Shown here one piece after another: positions 24,252 to 32,106 of a DNA stretch of 38,928 bases. The stretch is from positions 1-38,928 of the forward strand of contig JANQNN010000026.1 in assembly GCA_028279545.1 (NCBI GenBank), written 5' to 3'. The position numbers and the translations under genes are program-made. The notes below the pieces were generated by a model, which was not told the DNA's origin, did not search any database, and worked only from the letters and a program-made list of their open reading frames with translations. Position 1 is the stretch's first letter; every line of letters starts with the position of its first letter. Source of the DNA: Nitrosopumilaceae archaeon. Its GTDB lineage: Archaea > Thermoproteota > Nitrososphaeria > Nitrososphaerales > Nitrosopumilaceae.

Positions 24252-25805
24252 ATGTCGACCAAACGAACCATCAAAGTTCTATTCAAACTACTTCCATCAG
24301 TATTAGCATTACGTAAAGATAGAAAAGCATGGGTCAACCAAGAAGGAAAAGATATTGATACAGAAAGATATCGTAAAAATGCACGTAAAGTCCTAAACAC
24401 TTTCATTAGTTTAGGTCCTGTATACATTAAACTTGGTCAATGGCTTTCCTCAAGAGCAGATATTTTACCTCAACCTTATTTGGAGGAATTAGCTAAACTA
24501 CAAGATAAAGTTCCTTCTGCCCCCTTTGAGCAAGTAAAACCAATAATTGAAAAAGACCTTGGACCAATTACGGAAAAATTTGATACCATTGATCCTAATC
24601 CAGTTTCTGGTGCATCCTTAGGCCAAGTTTACCGAGGATCAATTTCAGGTCAACAAATTGTTGTTAAGGTTAAGAGACCAGGAATTGAAAAAGTTGTGGA
24701 AGAAGATCTAAAAGTTTTAAAAAAAATCCTCCCTATTGCGTTAAGGTTTGTAGATTCAAATCTTCATTTTTCTGCAAAGGCAATGCTCTCTCAATTCATT
24801 GAAACAATCCATGAGGAAATGGATTATACTGTTGAGTCTTCAAATCTTAAAAAAATAAAGCAAGATATGAAAAAAAGCAAAAACGTTGTAATTCCTTCCG
24901 TATATGATGAGTATTCATCTGAAAATGTTTTAACTATGGAATATCTTCCAGGAATAAAGATTACTAACGTCGATGCGCTTGACCAAAAAGGTATAGACAG
25001 ACGACAACTGGTTATTGATGTACATAAAGTATTTTTTACCATGCTATTACGCCATTCCTTATTCCATGCAGATCCTCATCCAGGAAACATTTCTGTTACA
25101 GATAACGGAAAAATCATACTTTATGATTATGGAATGGTGGGAAGACTAGATGATGAAACAAGATTAAGATTAATTCGACTATATTTAGCCTTAGTTGAGA
25201 AGGATCCCCCTAGAACAGTAAATGCTATGAATGAGCTAGGGATGCTCACTCCTGATTTTAATCGGACGGTTATTGAAAAGGGAATTGAGCTTACGGTTAG
25301 GGCTATGCATGGAAAAAAACCTGACGAAATGGAAGTACAAAGTCTAATGGAACTTGCCAATAAAACAATGAGCAAATTTCCATTTGTTCTTCCCAAAAAC
25401 CTTGCCTTATACATGAGAATGGCATCAATAATTGAGGGAATTTACAAACAACATAAGGTTGATTTTAAATTTGTTAAAGTTTTACGAGAAATTTTAGAAG
25501 AAGAAAGCCTCATCAAAGATGCGTATATCGAGGAATTAAAATATTCATTTAAAAGATTTGCAAAATCAATTGATGCAACAATTTCGATTGCACCTGAGCT
25601 GAGAAAATTTCTAGATGACAATAGATCATTACAACTATTAAATTCAAAACCTAAATCAAATATTCTTTTATCTGGTAGTATTCTTTCTGCTGCCATTTTT
25701 TTGGGATCTGCAGTTTTATACTCTTCTAATGAAGCTATTGGTATTGGTGGAATGATAGGTTCATTAGTATTGATGAGCGTTTTTACTTTTTTTCGTAAAA
25801 AATAA
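24252..25805 (+). CDS. ABC1/UbiB-family atypical kinase
   Basis: 517 residues. The family-specific KxGQ motif is YIKLGQWLSSRADILP (58-73). The nucleotide loop GASLGQVYRG (120-129), Lys139, catalytic-loop HADPHPGN (272-279) and the metal-binding DYG (292-294) follow in order. Two membrane helices close the protein (about 473-493 and 496-513). In bacteria and mitochondria UbiB/COQ8 supports quinone synthesis; in archaea it may act on quinone or isoprenoid lipid metabolism. The kinase motifs look intact, so ATP binding is expected. It abuts hsp20 convergently with no spacer. Confidence 0.9.
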   Translation: MSTKRTIKVLFKLLPSVLALRKDRKAWVNQEGKDIDTERYRKNARKVLNTFISLGPVYIKLGQWLSSRADILPQPYLEELAKLQDKVPSAPFEQVKPIIEKDLGPITEKFDTIDPNPVSGASLGQVYRGSISGQQIVVKVKRPGIEKVVEEDLKVLKKILPIALRFVDSNLHFSAKAMLSQFIETIHEEMDYTVESSNLKKIKQDMKKSKNVVIPSVYDEYSSENVLTMEYLPGIKITNVDALDQKGIDRRQLVIDVHKVFFTMLLRHSLFHADPHPGNISVTDNGKIILYDYGMVGRLDDETRLRLIRLYLALVEKDPPRTVNAMNELGMLTPDFNRTVIEKGIELTVRAMHGKKPDEMEVQSLMELANKTMSKFPFVLPKNLALYMRMASIIEGIYKQHKVDFKFVKVLREILEEESLIKDAYIEELKYSFKRFAKSIDATISIAPELRKFLDDNRSLQLLNSKPKSNILLSGSILSAAIFLGSAVLYSSNEAIGIGGMIGSLVLMSVFTFFRKK

Positions 25806-26189
25806 TTATTCTATCTTGATGTCTCTTCCCTGTTTTTGAACAGGAATAGTAATTGTTAAAACTCCTTGATTATATTTTGCAGAACCCACAGTATTTTCAT
25901 CTTCTTTAATTTCAACAGGTAATCTTATTTTTTTATCAATAATATTTGGTCTTTGTTTGCAAATCATTTTGTGATTTTCTTCTTCAGAAACAGGTTTACA
26001 AGCTTGTATTGATAAAATATTTTCATCAAGTGATAATTTAATGTCTTTTTTTTCAAATCCAGGAATGTCAATCAATATTGTTAATTTATCTTCCTCTAAC
26101 TGCATATCAATTGGAGGTAAAACAAATTCATAGAATTCTCTTGATTTATTTCCAATCTCTTTCATCATTTCTTTTGCCATAGACTTCAT
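25806..26189 (-). CDS. Hsp20 / alpha-crystallin small heat-shock protein
   Basis: 127 residues from ATG 26189. The alpha-crystallin domain runs from about 32 to 120, with LTILIDIPGFEKKDIKLSLDEN as strands 2-4 and YNQGVLTITIPV as the conserved G-x-L end. A C-terminal I-x-I motif (RDIKIE) could bind a neighbouring subunit. The N-terminal arm is short and Met/Lys-rich. The frame stays open to TTG 26216, but that lies upstream of a likely TATA box, so I chose 26189; 26180 is also possible. Confidence 0.85.
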   Translation of the reverse strand: MKSMAKEMMKEIGNKSREFYEFVLPPIDMQLEEDKLTILIDIPGFEKKDIKLSLDENILSIQACKPVSEEENHKMICKQRPNIIDKKIRLPVEIKEDENTVGSAKYNQGVLTITIPVQKQGRDIKIE

Positions 26190-26284
26190 TAATCCCAATT
26201 TGAAATATATGCTCAATTTTTGGTTATAAACCTTGATAGATTTTCAAAAATTTTTTAGATATTTTTGAGGGTAAATCCATATTT

Positions 26285-27139
26285 TCAAAACGAACTTTTA
26301 ATTTCACTGACTAATTGTAACTGCTCAAAATATTCTTCTTTGGAATCTGCCCTAATATCACAAACTAAATGTTGTAAACCTATTTTTTCATATTCCTGGA
26401 TTTGAGAAATTATTTGATCTAATTTTCCTACAAGTCTAAGGCGTGCTCCACCATCCGTACCAGTGTATTTTGAACTGATTTTTTTATTAGCTGCAAAATT
26501 AATTCGCAATGACCATAGATAGTCTTTTTTGTTCATTTTTAGAATTTCTTTTATTCCTTTTTCATATTGTTCTGAAGAAATCCCAACTGGATGCCATCCA
26601 TTTCCTAAGAGTGCAACACGTTTTAGAGCTCCTTTGGATTGACCTCCAATTAATATTGGTGGACCAAAAGGGGAGACAGGCATTGGTTCACAAGAATATC
26701 CTTCTTCCGAGTATTTCCCGGCCCACATATTTTTCATAATTTCAATATTTTCAGAGAAAATTTTTGTTCTACTTTTAAAATCACTTCCAATCAACTCAAA
26801 TTCTTTTTTATTCCATCCTATTGCAGCTCCAATTATCACCCTTCCATTAGATAACGAGTCCAATGTTGCAATTTGTTTGGCCAAAACAAAAGGGTCTCTT
26901 AAAGGAATTATAATTATTGAAGAACCCAATTGAACAGAATTTGTAAGAGATGCCAAGAACCCCAAAGTTGTGATTACTTCAAAAACTCTGGTCCATGGTT
27001 TATCGTTTTTTGGTACGATAATATGATCTGATAACCAAATAGAATCAAGGTTTTTGTTTTCAATTTCTAAAGTTACATCTTTTAAGAAACTTTGGGATGG
27101 TAGTTGACCATAGTTTGAAAGGGATATACCAATTTTCAT
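26285..27139 (-). CDS. LLM-class oxidoreductase (luciferase-like, probably F420-dependent)
   Basis: 284 residues from ATG 27139 (GTG 27148 would add three residues). The TIM-barrel luciferase-like fold is marked by MKIGISLSNYG, LDSIWLSDHIIVP (about 33-45), LGSSIIIIPLRDPFVLAKQIATLD and the GRVIIGAAIGWNKKEF loop (about 104-119), then PILIGGQSKGALKRVA. This set is usual in archaeal and actinobacterial F420-dependent reductases or dehydrogenases, though FMN cannot be excluded. The substrate is unknown. It is a single gene with its own promoter region. Confidence 0.83.
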   Translation of the reverse strand: MKIGISLSNYGQLPSQSFLKDVTLEIENKNLDSIWLSDHIIVPKNDKPWTRVFEVITTLGFLASLTNSVQLGSSIIIIPLRDPFVLAKQIATLDSLSNGRVIIGAAIGWNKKEFELIGSDFKSRTKIFSENIEIMKNMWAGKYSEEGYSCEPMPVSPFGPPILIGGQSKGALKRVALLGNGWHPVGISSEQYEKGIKEILKMNKKDYLWSLRINFAANKKISSKYTGTDGGARLRLVGKLDQIISQIQEYEKIGLQHLVCDIRADSKEEYFEQLQLVSEIKSSF

Positions 27140-27260
27140 AAAATACACACAATTAACTAACCTTTACCTTTTCCTAATTTTAAGAATGGATAATTTTGAT
27201 TTAAAATCTAAAAAAAATTTTGATTTTTGTCTGAAAGGTCTTCTACTCACATGAGACTAA

Positions 27261-27392
27261 ATGTCTTTGTTTATTAGTTTGAAAATGAAAAAATTCCCTG
27301 AATGTCCAAATTGTGAAAAAGATCATCTTAGCATTCCGTTAAGATTTGAAGGAGATTCATGGGTTTGTCCATTTTGTACAAAGAAATTTTGA
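27261..27392 (+). CDS. Tiny zinc-ribbon protein
   Basis: 43 residues from ATG 27261, or 35 from the internal ATG 27285 (MKKFPECP). Two CxxC knuckles, CPNC and CPFC, are separated by about 20 residues with a Trp before the second, the layout of a single treble-clef or rubredoxin-like zinc ribbon. GATTTAAAATC near 27200 is a candidate TATA box. The frame is short, but the spacing of the four cysteines makes chance unlikely. It is probably a nucleic-acid- or protein-binding adaptor. Confidence 0.6.
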   Translation: MSLFISLKMKKFPECPNCEKDHLSIPLRFEGDSWVCPFCTKKF

Positions 27393-27429
27393 AAATTGTT
27401 TTTTAAAAATTCCGAATAAAAAACTTGAT

Positions 27430-27795
27430 TTATTTAAAAACCGTATTTTTTTGCAAATTTACAAGACTTTGAAGATTTGGAGGTTTATCTTCAACTGAAT
27501 GAATTCCAAGCCCTCTTAACTCGTTAATTTGCTCGTCATCAAATGCTAGAACACTAACTACTACCACTTTTCTCAATTCAGATGGTCTTTGTTTTTTTAA
27601 GTCGTGAATGAACGTCAATCCACTATATTTTGGCATCATCATATCTAGAAGAATTAGATCATAATCATTTTTGAGTACCAATTTTAGGCCTTCTTTCCCG
27701 TTATTTACGCTCTTGATGGTATGATTATCGATTGAGAACATATCGGAGTACAAATCACATATTTCTTTTGAATCATCAATATGCAATACTTTCAT
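27430..27795 (-). CDS. Single-domain response regulator (CheY-like receiver)
   Basis: 121 residues, receiver domain only. Asp7 and Asp8 (HIDDS), the phospho-acceptor Asp51 (LLDMMMP), Ser81 (VVSVLAF) and Lys104 (EDKPP) form the full active site. There is no output domain, so it must act through a partner protein. No histidine kinase is present in the window. It is divergent from the glycan cluster over a 203-base spacer. Confidence 0.9.
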   Translation of the reverse strand: MKVLHIDDSKEICDLYSDMFSIDNHTIKSVNNGKEGLKLVLKNDYDLILLDMMMPKYSGLTFIHDLKKQRPSELRKVVVVSVLAFDDEQINELRGLGIHSVEDKPPNLQSLVNLQKNTVFK

Positions 27796-27998
27796 AACTT
27801 TGATTCATGATACAAAATAATTATAACAATTGTGTGTTCAATTATACAAACTTTGAATCGGTTTTGATTGTAAAAAAAATTTCTAACAAATTCTTAAAAA
27901 GAAAACAAAAAATTTTTTGAAAAATAAACAAAATCAATGTCTGTTAAAAAAAATAACAACGATCGCTTAAGATTAAAAAATTTTCCATAAAAAATAGA

Positions 27999-28718
27999 AT
28001 GAATTTAATTCTTGGAGGAATAATTGCGACCTCCACGATTATTTTTCTTGGTGTTTTACTTGTTAGTCCTGTTTTCTTAATTGCTGAAAAACCTACCCCT
28101 GTAATGTTATCTTTTAGCCTATACGACCAATCAAACCTAGAGATTTGGTGCAAAGAATTATCAGAATGGGCATCTTCTAAAAATATTAAAGGTTCTATCT
28201 TTCTTTCGGGAGAAGTAGCTGAAAAATATCCGTCTTGTATAACTTTATTTCCAAAAAGTTTTGATGTTGGAAGTCAAACCTATAGCTATGTCCAGCTGAA
28301 CCAAATCAATGATTACTCTGTTCAGCTTGAAGAAGTACAAAAAGGGAGAGAATCAGTTAACAAAGTTGGAAATTTAGATTCAAAACTTTTCAAAGCTCCT
28401 TATGGAGAAACGGATGATAATATCTATTCAATCCTAAACAGGAATGAAATATTAGCAGACTTTTCCTATCAAAATCAATATAACAAATATCATAATAATC
28501 AATTTCTCAAATTTGATCTTGTAACATATGACTCTCATGATGTTTCAAATAAGATTAAAGATGATGTAGAATCAAGCGAATTACCGATCCAGATTGAATT
28601 TAATTCCTTTCAGTCGATTACTGAAATTAAAAAAATTGTAAATGAGATTCAATCTTGGGATATAGAATTTGAAAGTGCCTCTGATGTATCAAACCTAGAA
28701 TTAACCCGGAGAATTTAG
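27999..28718 (+). CDS. Degenerate polysaccharide deacetylase-like membrane protein
   Basis: 239 residues. One N-terminal membrane segment (about 5-29) anchors an outer domain that follows the NodB order. SFSLYD (38-43) stands where TFDDG is expected, SQTYSY (92-97) where the two metal-binding His (HxxxH) are expected, and FKAPYG (131-136) matches the RxPYG motif. The Asp and both His of the metal site are thus missing, so it is probably not an active deacetylase but may bind glycan. Its stop is two bases from the GT2 start, so the two are co-expressed. Confidence 0.6.
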   Translation: MNLILGGIIATSTIIFLGVLLVSPVFLIAEKPTPVMLSFSLYDQSNLEIWCKELSEWASSKNIKGSIFLSGEVAEKYPSCITLFPKSFDVGSQTYSYVQLNQINDYSVQLEEVQKGRESVNKVGNLDSKLFKAPYGETDDNIYSILNRNEILADFSYQNQYNKYHNNQFLKFDLVTYDSHDVSNKIKDDVESSELPIQIEFNSFQSITEIKKIVNEIQSWDIEFESASDVSNLELTRRI

Positions 28719-28720
28719 TC

Positions 28721-30124
28721 ATGTCTACAAATGATCTTCTTTTATCCACACAACAGAATCCCCAAAGAATTTCAAAAACTAATAGGATTTTGGTACCAAA
28801 GTGGGGTTGGGTTTTACGAGGTTTTTTCTTAGCTATAATTATTAGTATTATTGCATTTGTTATTACTCAAGCATGGAATATTGGAGATCCGTTTGCTTTG
28901 TATTCTACAATAGTTCCAATTCATTCAGTTATTGTTCTTTTTTGTGGTTGGTTTATTTACAAAAATCCTGCCAGAGGCGAAGCGGGCAATGAATTAGTAT
29001 CTGTGATAGTTCCAGTATACAACCAAGCATCTATGATTGAACTTGTAATTGAGTCAATTTTTTCATCAAGTTATAAAAATATAGAAGTAATAGCTGTAAA
29101 TGATGGCAGCACAGATGGTACAAAAGAGATACTTGATAAAATAAAAAGCAAATATAAAAAACTAAAAGTTATTCATAAAAAAAATAATGGGAAAAGAAAA
29201 GCTATTGGCAGTGGTTTTTCAGCCTCAAAAGGAAAAATTCTAACGTTTATTGATTCAGATAGTCTAATTGGTTCAAAATCAATTGAAGAATTCATGAAGG
29301 CGTTTAATTCTGATAAAAAAATTGGTGGCGTGGTGGCAAATGCAAAGGTTTTGAATAATAGAAATCTGTTATCAAAACTTCAAGATGTTTGGTATGATGG
29401 ACAATTTAATATTCATAAAACATGCGAAAGTGTTTTTGGACTAGTTATTTGCTGTTCTGGCTGTATGTCAGCATATAGGCGTTCAGCATTAGATGGATTT
29501 ATTCAAAATTGGGTGGAAGCAGATGTTGTTATTGGAGATGATAGAGAATTAACATCTTTTGTAACAGCAAAACCTTGGAGTAAATTTGACTTACTATCTG
29601 CATTTTCCAAAACCAAATTACATGCCCAAAAATATGATGATGCTGAGGATCGTGTTTTAACTGGTCAGACTTTAATTGAATGGAAAACTGTCTACGTTTC
29701 CTCTGCAGTAGTCTATACCGATGTTCCTGAAAGCTTTAAGGGATTTTTCAAACAACAAATAAGATGGAAAAAAGGTTACATACGTTCACAGTTTTTTGTT
29801 AGTTCTTTCTTTTGGGCAAAACCTCCTATTATGGCATTTATTTTCTACCTAGAGTTTATGGCATCTTTGACTTTACCACTTATTTTAGTAATAATTCTAA
29901 TCTATCTTCCATTAATTACGGGTGAATTGGTGTTTGCTCTTTATTTCCTAGCAGCTCAAGTTTTGGTAGGTTTTATCGAAGGAATAGATACAAAAATTAG
30001 AAATCCAAAGAATACCAATTGGCGACTAAAACCATTAATGCCAATGCTTTCGAATTTCATTATTTCTTGGGCCATATTTCCTGCAGTTTTTACTCTAAGA
30101 AAAAATGAATGGGGAACCAGATAA
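28721..30124 (+). CDS. Processive family 2 glycosyltransferase (hyaluronan/cellulose synthase-like)
   Basis: 467 residues. Two N-terminal membrane helices (about 31-50 and 62-80) precede a GT-A domain with VSVIVPVYNQ (93-102), VNDGSTDGT (127-135), DSD (178-180), GDDRE (272-276) and QQIRW (345-349). The last is the QxxRW motif of processive synthases. Three or more helices follow (about 365-460). It should build a polysaccharide from UDP-sugars and may thread it across the membrane. It is directly downstream of the deacetylase-like gene; the UDP-sulfoquinovose synthase-like gene follows after 189 bases. Confidence 0.92.
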   Translation: MSTNDLLLSTQQNPQRISKTNRILVPKWGWVLRGFFLAIIISIIAFVITQAWNIGDPFALYSTIVPIHSVIVLFCGWFIYKNPARGEAGNELVSVIVPVYNQASMIELVIESIFSSSYKNIEVIAVNDGSTDGTKEILDKIKSKYKKLKVIHKKNNGKRKAIGSGFSASKGKILTFIDSDSLIGSKSIEEFMKAFNSDKKIGGVVANAKVLNNRNLLSKLQDVWYDGQFNIHKTCESVFGLVICCSGCMSAYRRSALDGFIQNWVEADVVIGDDRELTSFVTAKPWSKFDLLSAFSKTKLHAQKYDDAEDRVLTGQTLIEWKTVYVSSAVVYTDVPESFKGFFKQQIRWKKGYIRSQFFVSSFFWAKPPIMAFIFYLEFMASLTLPLILVIILIYLPLITGELVFALYFLAAQVLVGFIEGIDTKIRNPKNTNWRLKPLMPMLSNFIISWAIFPAVFTLRKNEWGTR

Positions 30125-30160
30125 ACAAAAGACCTGCATTAATTTTATTAAAAAGAATCA

Positions 30161-30195
30161 AACGTTTGTTCTGAGCCTAACAAACATTGTTTTTT
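30161..30195 (+). terminator. Hairpin plus T-run after the glycosyltransferase gene
   Basis: AACGTTTGTT (30161-30170) pairs with AACAAACATT (30179-30188) at nine of ten positions around the loop CTGAGCCT, and TTTTTT follows at 30190-30195. This resembles an intrinsic terminator 36 bases after the GT2 stop. Confidence 0.45.
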
Positions 30196-30230
30196 AAATT
30201 AATCAGACAACAATTGTTTAAATGAAAATT

Positions 30231-30305
30231 GGGGGGGATACAAGACCAAAAACGGACAATTTTTTTTCTGTCCTACCTTTTTTTTATAAATTATTTTTTG
30301 AGGAG
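30231..30305 (+). promoter_or_regulatory. Leader region of the UDP-sulfoquinovose synthase-like gene
   Basis: Seven G bases in a row (30231-30237) stand out in this AT-rich DNA. GGACA (30254-30258) and TGTCC (30269-30273) can form a short hairpin. TTTATAAATTA near 30283-30293 is a strong TATA box, about 26 bases before the TTG start. AGGAG at 30301-30305 is a good ribosome-binding site eight bases before TTG 30314. The TATA box and ribosome-binding site cannot both serve the same short transcript, so a second, longer mRNA from upstream is possible. Confidence 0.45.
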
Positions 30306-30313
30306 AAAATCAT

Positions 30314-31513
30314 TTGAATATTCTAATCTTAGGAATAGATGGGTATATTGGTTGGGCATTAGCTCAAAAACAACTTTATCTAGGCAACAAGGTATTTGGA
30401 ATTGATAATTTTTCCAGACGTGAAACTGTAAAAGAAATGGGTTCAGATTCTGCAATTCCAATTGAGACCATGAATAAACGAATATCAAAAATTAAAGAGG
30501 TATATGGAAATAGGATTGAATTTTTTGAAGGTGATTTAACATATTCTACCTTTGCAAATGATATTGTAAAAAAATCGTGTCCAGATGCCATTGTTCATTT
30601 GGCAGAACAACCTTCAGCTCCTTATAGTATGATTGATCAAAAACATTGTATCTATACCCATCAAAATAACGTGATTGGAAATCTCAACATAATTTATGCA
30701 ATGAAAAATTTTTCTCCTAACTCTCATTTAATTAAATTAGGAACCATGGGAGAGTATGGATACGATCCTGGATTCGTAATTCCTGAAGGATTTTTTGAAA
30801 TTGAATATCTTGGGAGGAAAGCAACAGTTCCCTATCCAAAAATGGCAGGAAGTTGGTATCATTGGACCAAGGTACACGATAGCAATAACATAATGTTTGC
30901 CTGCAAAACATGGGGACTAAAATCCACTGATATTATGCAGGGAATTGTTTATGGAACACGACTAAAAGATATTCCATCGTACATTTACCAGCCAACAAGA
31001 TTTGATTTTGATGAGGCATTTGGAACGGTTCTAAATCGATTTTGTTCAGAAGCCGTAATTGGACATGACCTTACAGTTCATGGTGCAGGTGGCCAAACAA
31101 GGGGTTTTTTGGCTTTAGAGGATTCGATTCAATGTATTTCTCTATTAATTGAAAAACCTCCAGAAAATGAAAACTATAGAGTAGTTAATCAGTTTGATGA
31201 GCAGTATTCTGTAAAAGATTTAGCAAATAAAGTAAAAAGCATTGGAGACAAAAAAGGATTGGATGTAACCATAGCAAATACAGAAAATCCAAGAAAAGAA
31301 AAAGAATCTCATTACTACAAAGCAGATCATAAAAAATTGAGAGATCTTGGATTCAAAGCAACTAGAACAATAGAGGAAGAAATTGAATATGTCTTAGAAG
31401 ATCTTCATCCTCATAAAGATAGAATTCTAAAAAATAAACAAGCTATAATTAAAAAAATAAAATGGAATTCACAAGTTTCCTCTTTAATTAGTTTGAACCC
31501 ATCTACTCCTTAA
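30314..31513 (+). CDS. UDP-sulfoquinovose synthase-like epimerase (SQD1/Agl3 family)
   Basis: 399 residues. A Rossmann NAD-binding loop GIDGYIG (7-13) opens an extended SDR. SQD1 hallmarks are very clear: EQPSAPYSMID (98-108), the THQNNVIG block (115-122), LGTMGEYG (142-149), YPKMAGSWYHWTKVHDS (174-190) and MQGIVYGTR. The catalytic Thr144, Tyr182 and Lys186 are present. SQD1 makes UDP-sulfoquinovose from UDP-glucose and sulfite; in Sulfolobus Agl3 supplies it for N-glycans. A role in a sulfonated surface glycan is therefore likely. The TTG start has an AGGAG ribosome-binding site. Confidence 0.9.
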   Translation: MNILILGIDGYIGWALAQKQLYLGNKVFGIDNFSRRETVKEMGSDSAIPIETMNKRISKIKEVYGNRIEFFEGDLTYSTFANDIVKKSCPDAIVHLAEQPSAPYSMIDQKHCIYTHQNNVIGNLNIIYAMKNFSPNSHLIKLGTMGEYGYDPGFVIPEGFFEIEYLGRKATVPYPKMAGSWYHWTKVHDSNNIMFACKTWGLKSTDIMQGIVYGTRLKDIPSYIYQPTRFDFDEAFGTVLNRFCSEAVIGHDLTVHGAGGQTRGFLALEDSIQCISLLIEKPPENENYRVVNQFDEQYSVKDLANKVKSIGDKKGLDVTIANTENPRKEKESHYYKADHKKLRDLGFKATRTIEEEIEYVLEDLHPHKDRILKNKQAIIKKIKWNSQVSSLISLNPSTP

Positions 31514-31602
31514 TGAAAATTTTTTTAAAAAATTTTTTTGAATTATACAAAGGAAGAAATCTAGTTTCAGACTTTAACGAATCTCTCTTCTTGAACATCT
31601 GA
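31513..31602 (+). CDS. Possible 29-residue coupled peptide or gene remnant
   Basis: The ATG overlaps the stop of the SQD1-like gene (TAATG). The frame encodes MKIFLKNFFELYKG followed by 15 more residues and ends in TGA at 31600-31602. It could be a coupled micropeptide or the beginning of a decayed downstream gene. The base make-up changes to very AT-rich DNA just after it. Short length makes this a weak call. Confidence 0.25.
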   Translation: MKIFLKNFFELYKGRNLVSDFNESLFLNI

Positions 31603-32106
31603 AACTTTCTGAGATTAAAGCCATCAATTTTCATTGTTTGGTTTTAACTCGCGATTTTTCCCGTAAAAATTTTCTTGCAAAAATTCATTTAAGTGTAGTC
31701 CTTTGTAATAAAAAAATATTACAATTTAGCCTTTAATTTGAAAATCAAAAAAATATTTTTTTAAAATTTTATTATTTTTATTGTAGAATCTAAAAAATTC
31801 TTTAGATTTTTAATAATTTTTAATTTTAGAAAATTCAAAAAAAAATAGTAAGAATTGGGTTTCAAGAAATTAATGGTACTAGAAGTTTTAGAAAACAATT
31901 CTTTCAAATTCTTATTTGGCTTAATTCAAATTAAAATTTAATTTTTGGATTTAAAAAAGAAGAATTTAATTTGATAAATTTTTCGCAAAAATTCAAAAAT
32001 TTCTAAATATAGTAAAAATAGAAAATTTTATGCCTTTATACCATTATTAGAATTGTTAATTACTTGATAGATTTTTAATTAATTAAATTCTTGGAATTGT
32101 TAAGAA
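31603..32106. other. AT-rich spacer without a convincing gene
   Basis: Stop codons are frequent in all frames and no tRNA or known RNA is seen. An inverted repeat GTTTCAGA/TCTGAAAC (31564-31571 and 31598-31605) lies at its left edge. A hairpin AGAATCTAAA-AAATTC-TTTAGATTTT (31785-31810, one G-U) followed by T-rich DNA could be a terminator. A TTAATTAATTAAATTC stretch near 32077-32092 probably holds the tmk promoter. Confidence 0.5.

Noticed and set aside
30291-30591. Two minus-strand frames over the start of the UDP-sulfoquinovose synthase-like gene
   Set aside because: Both lie opposite highly conserved SQD1 motifs and one covers the promoter; there is no independent evidence for coding.
31603-32106. 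Short A/T-run repeats as an origin or a CRISPR-like array
   Set aside because: The similarities are low-complexity A and T runs without a fixed unit, and no Cdc6/Orc1 gene or origin-recognition pattern is nearby.
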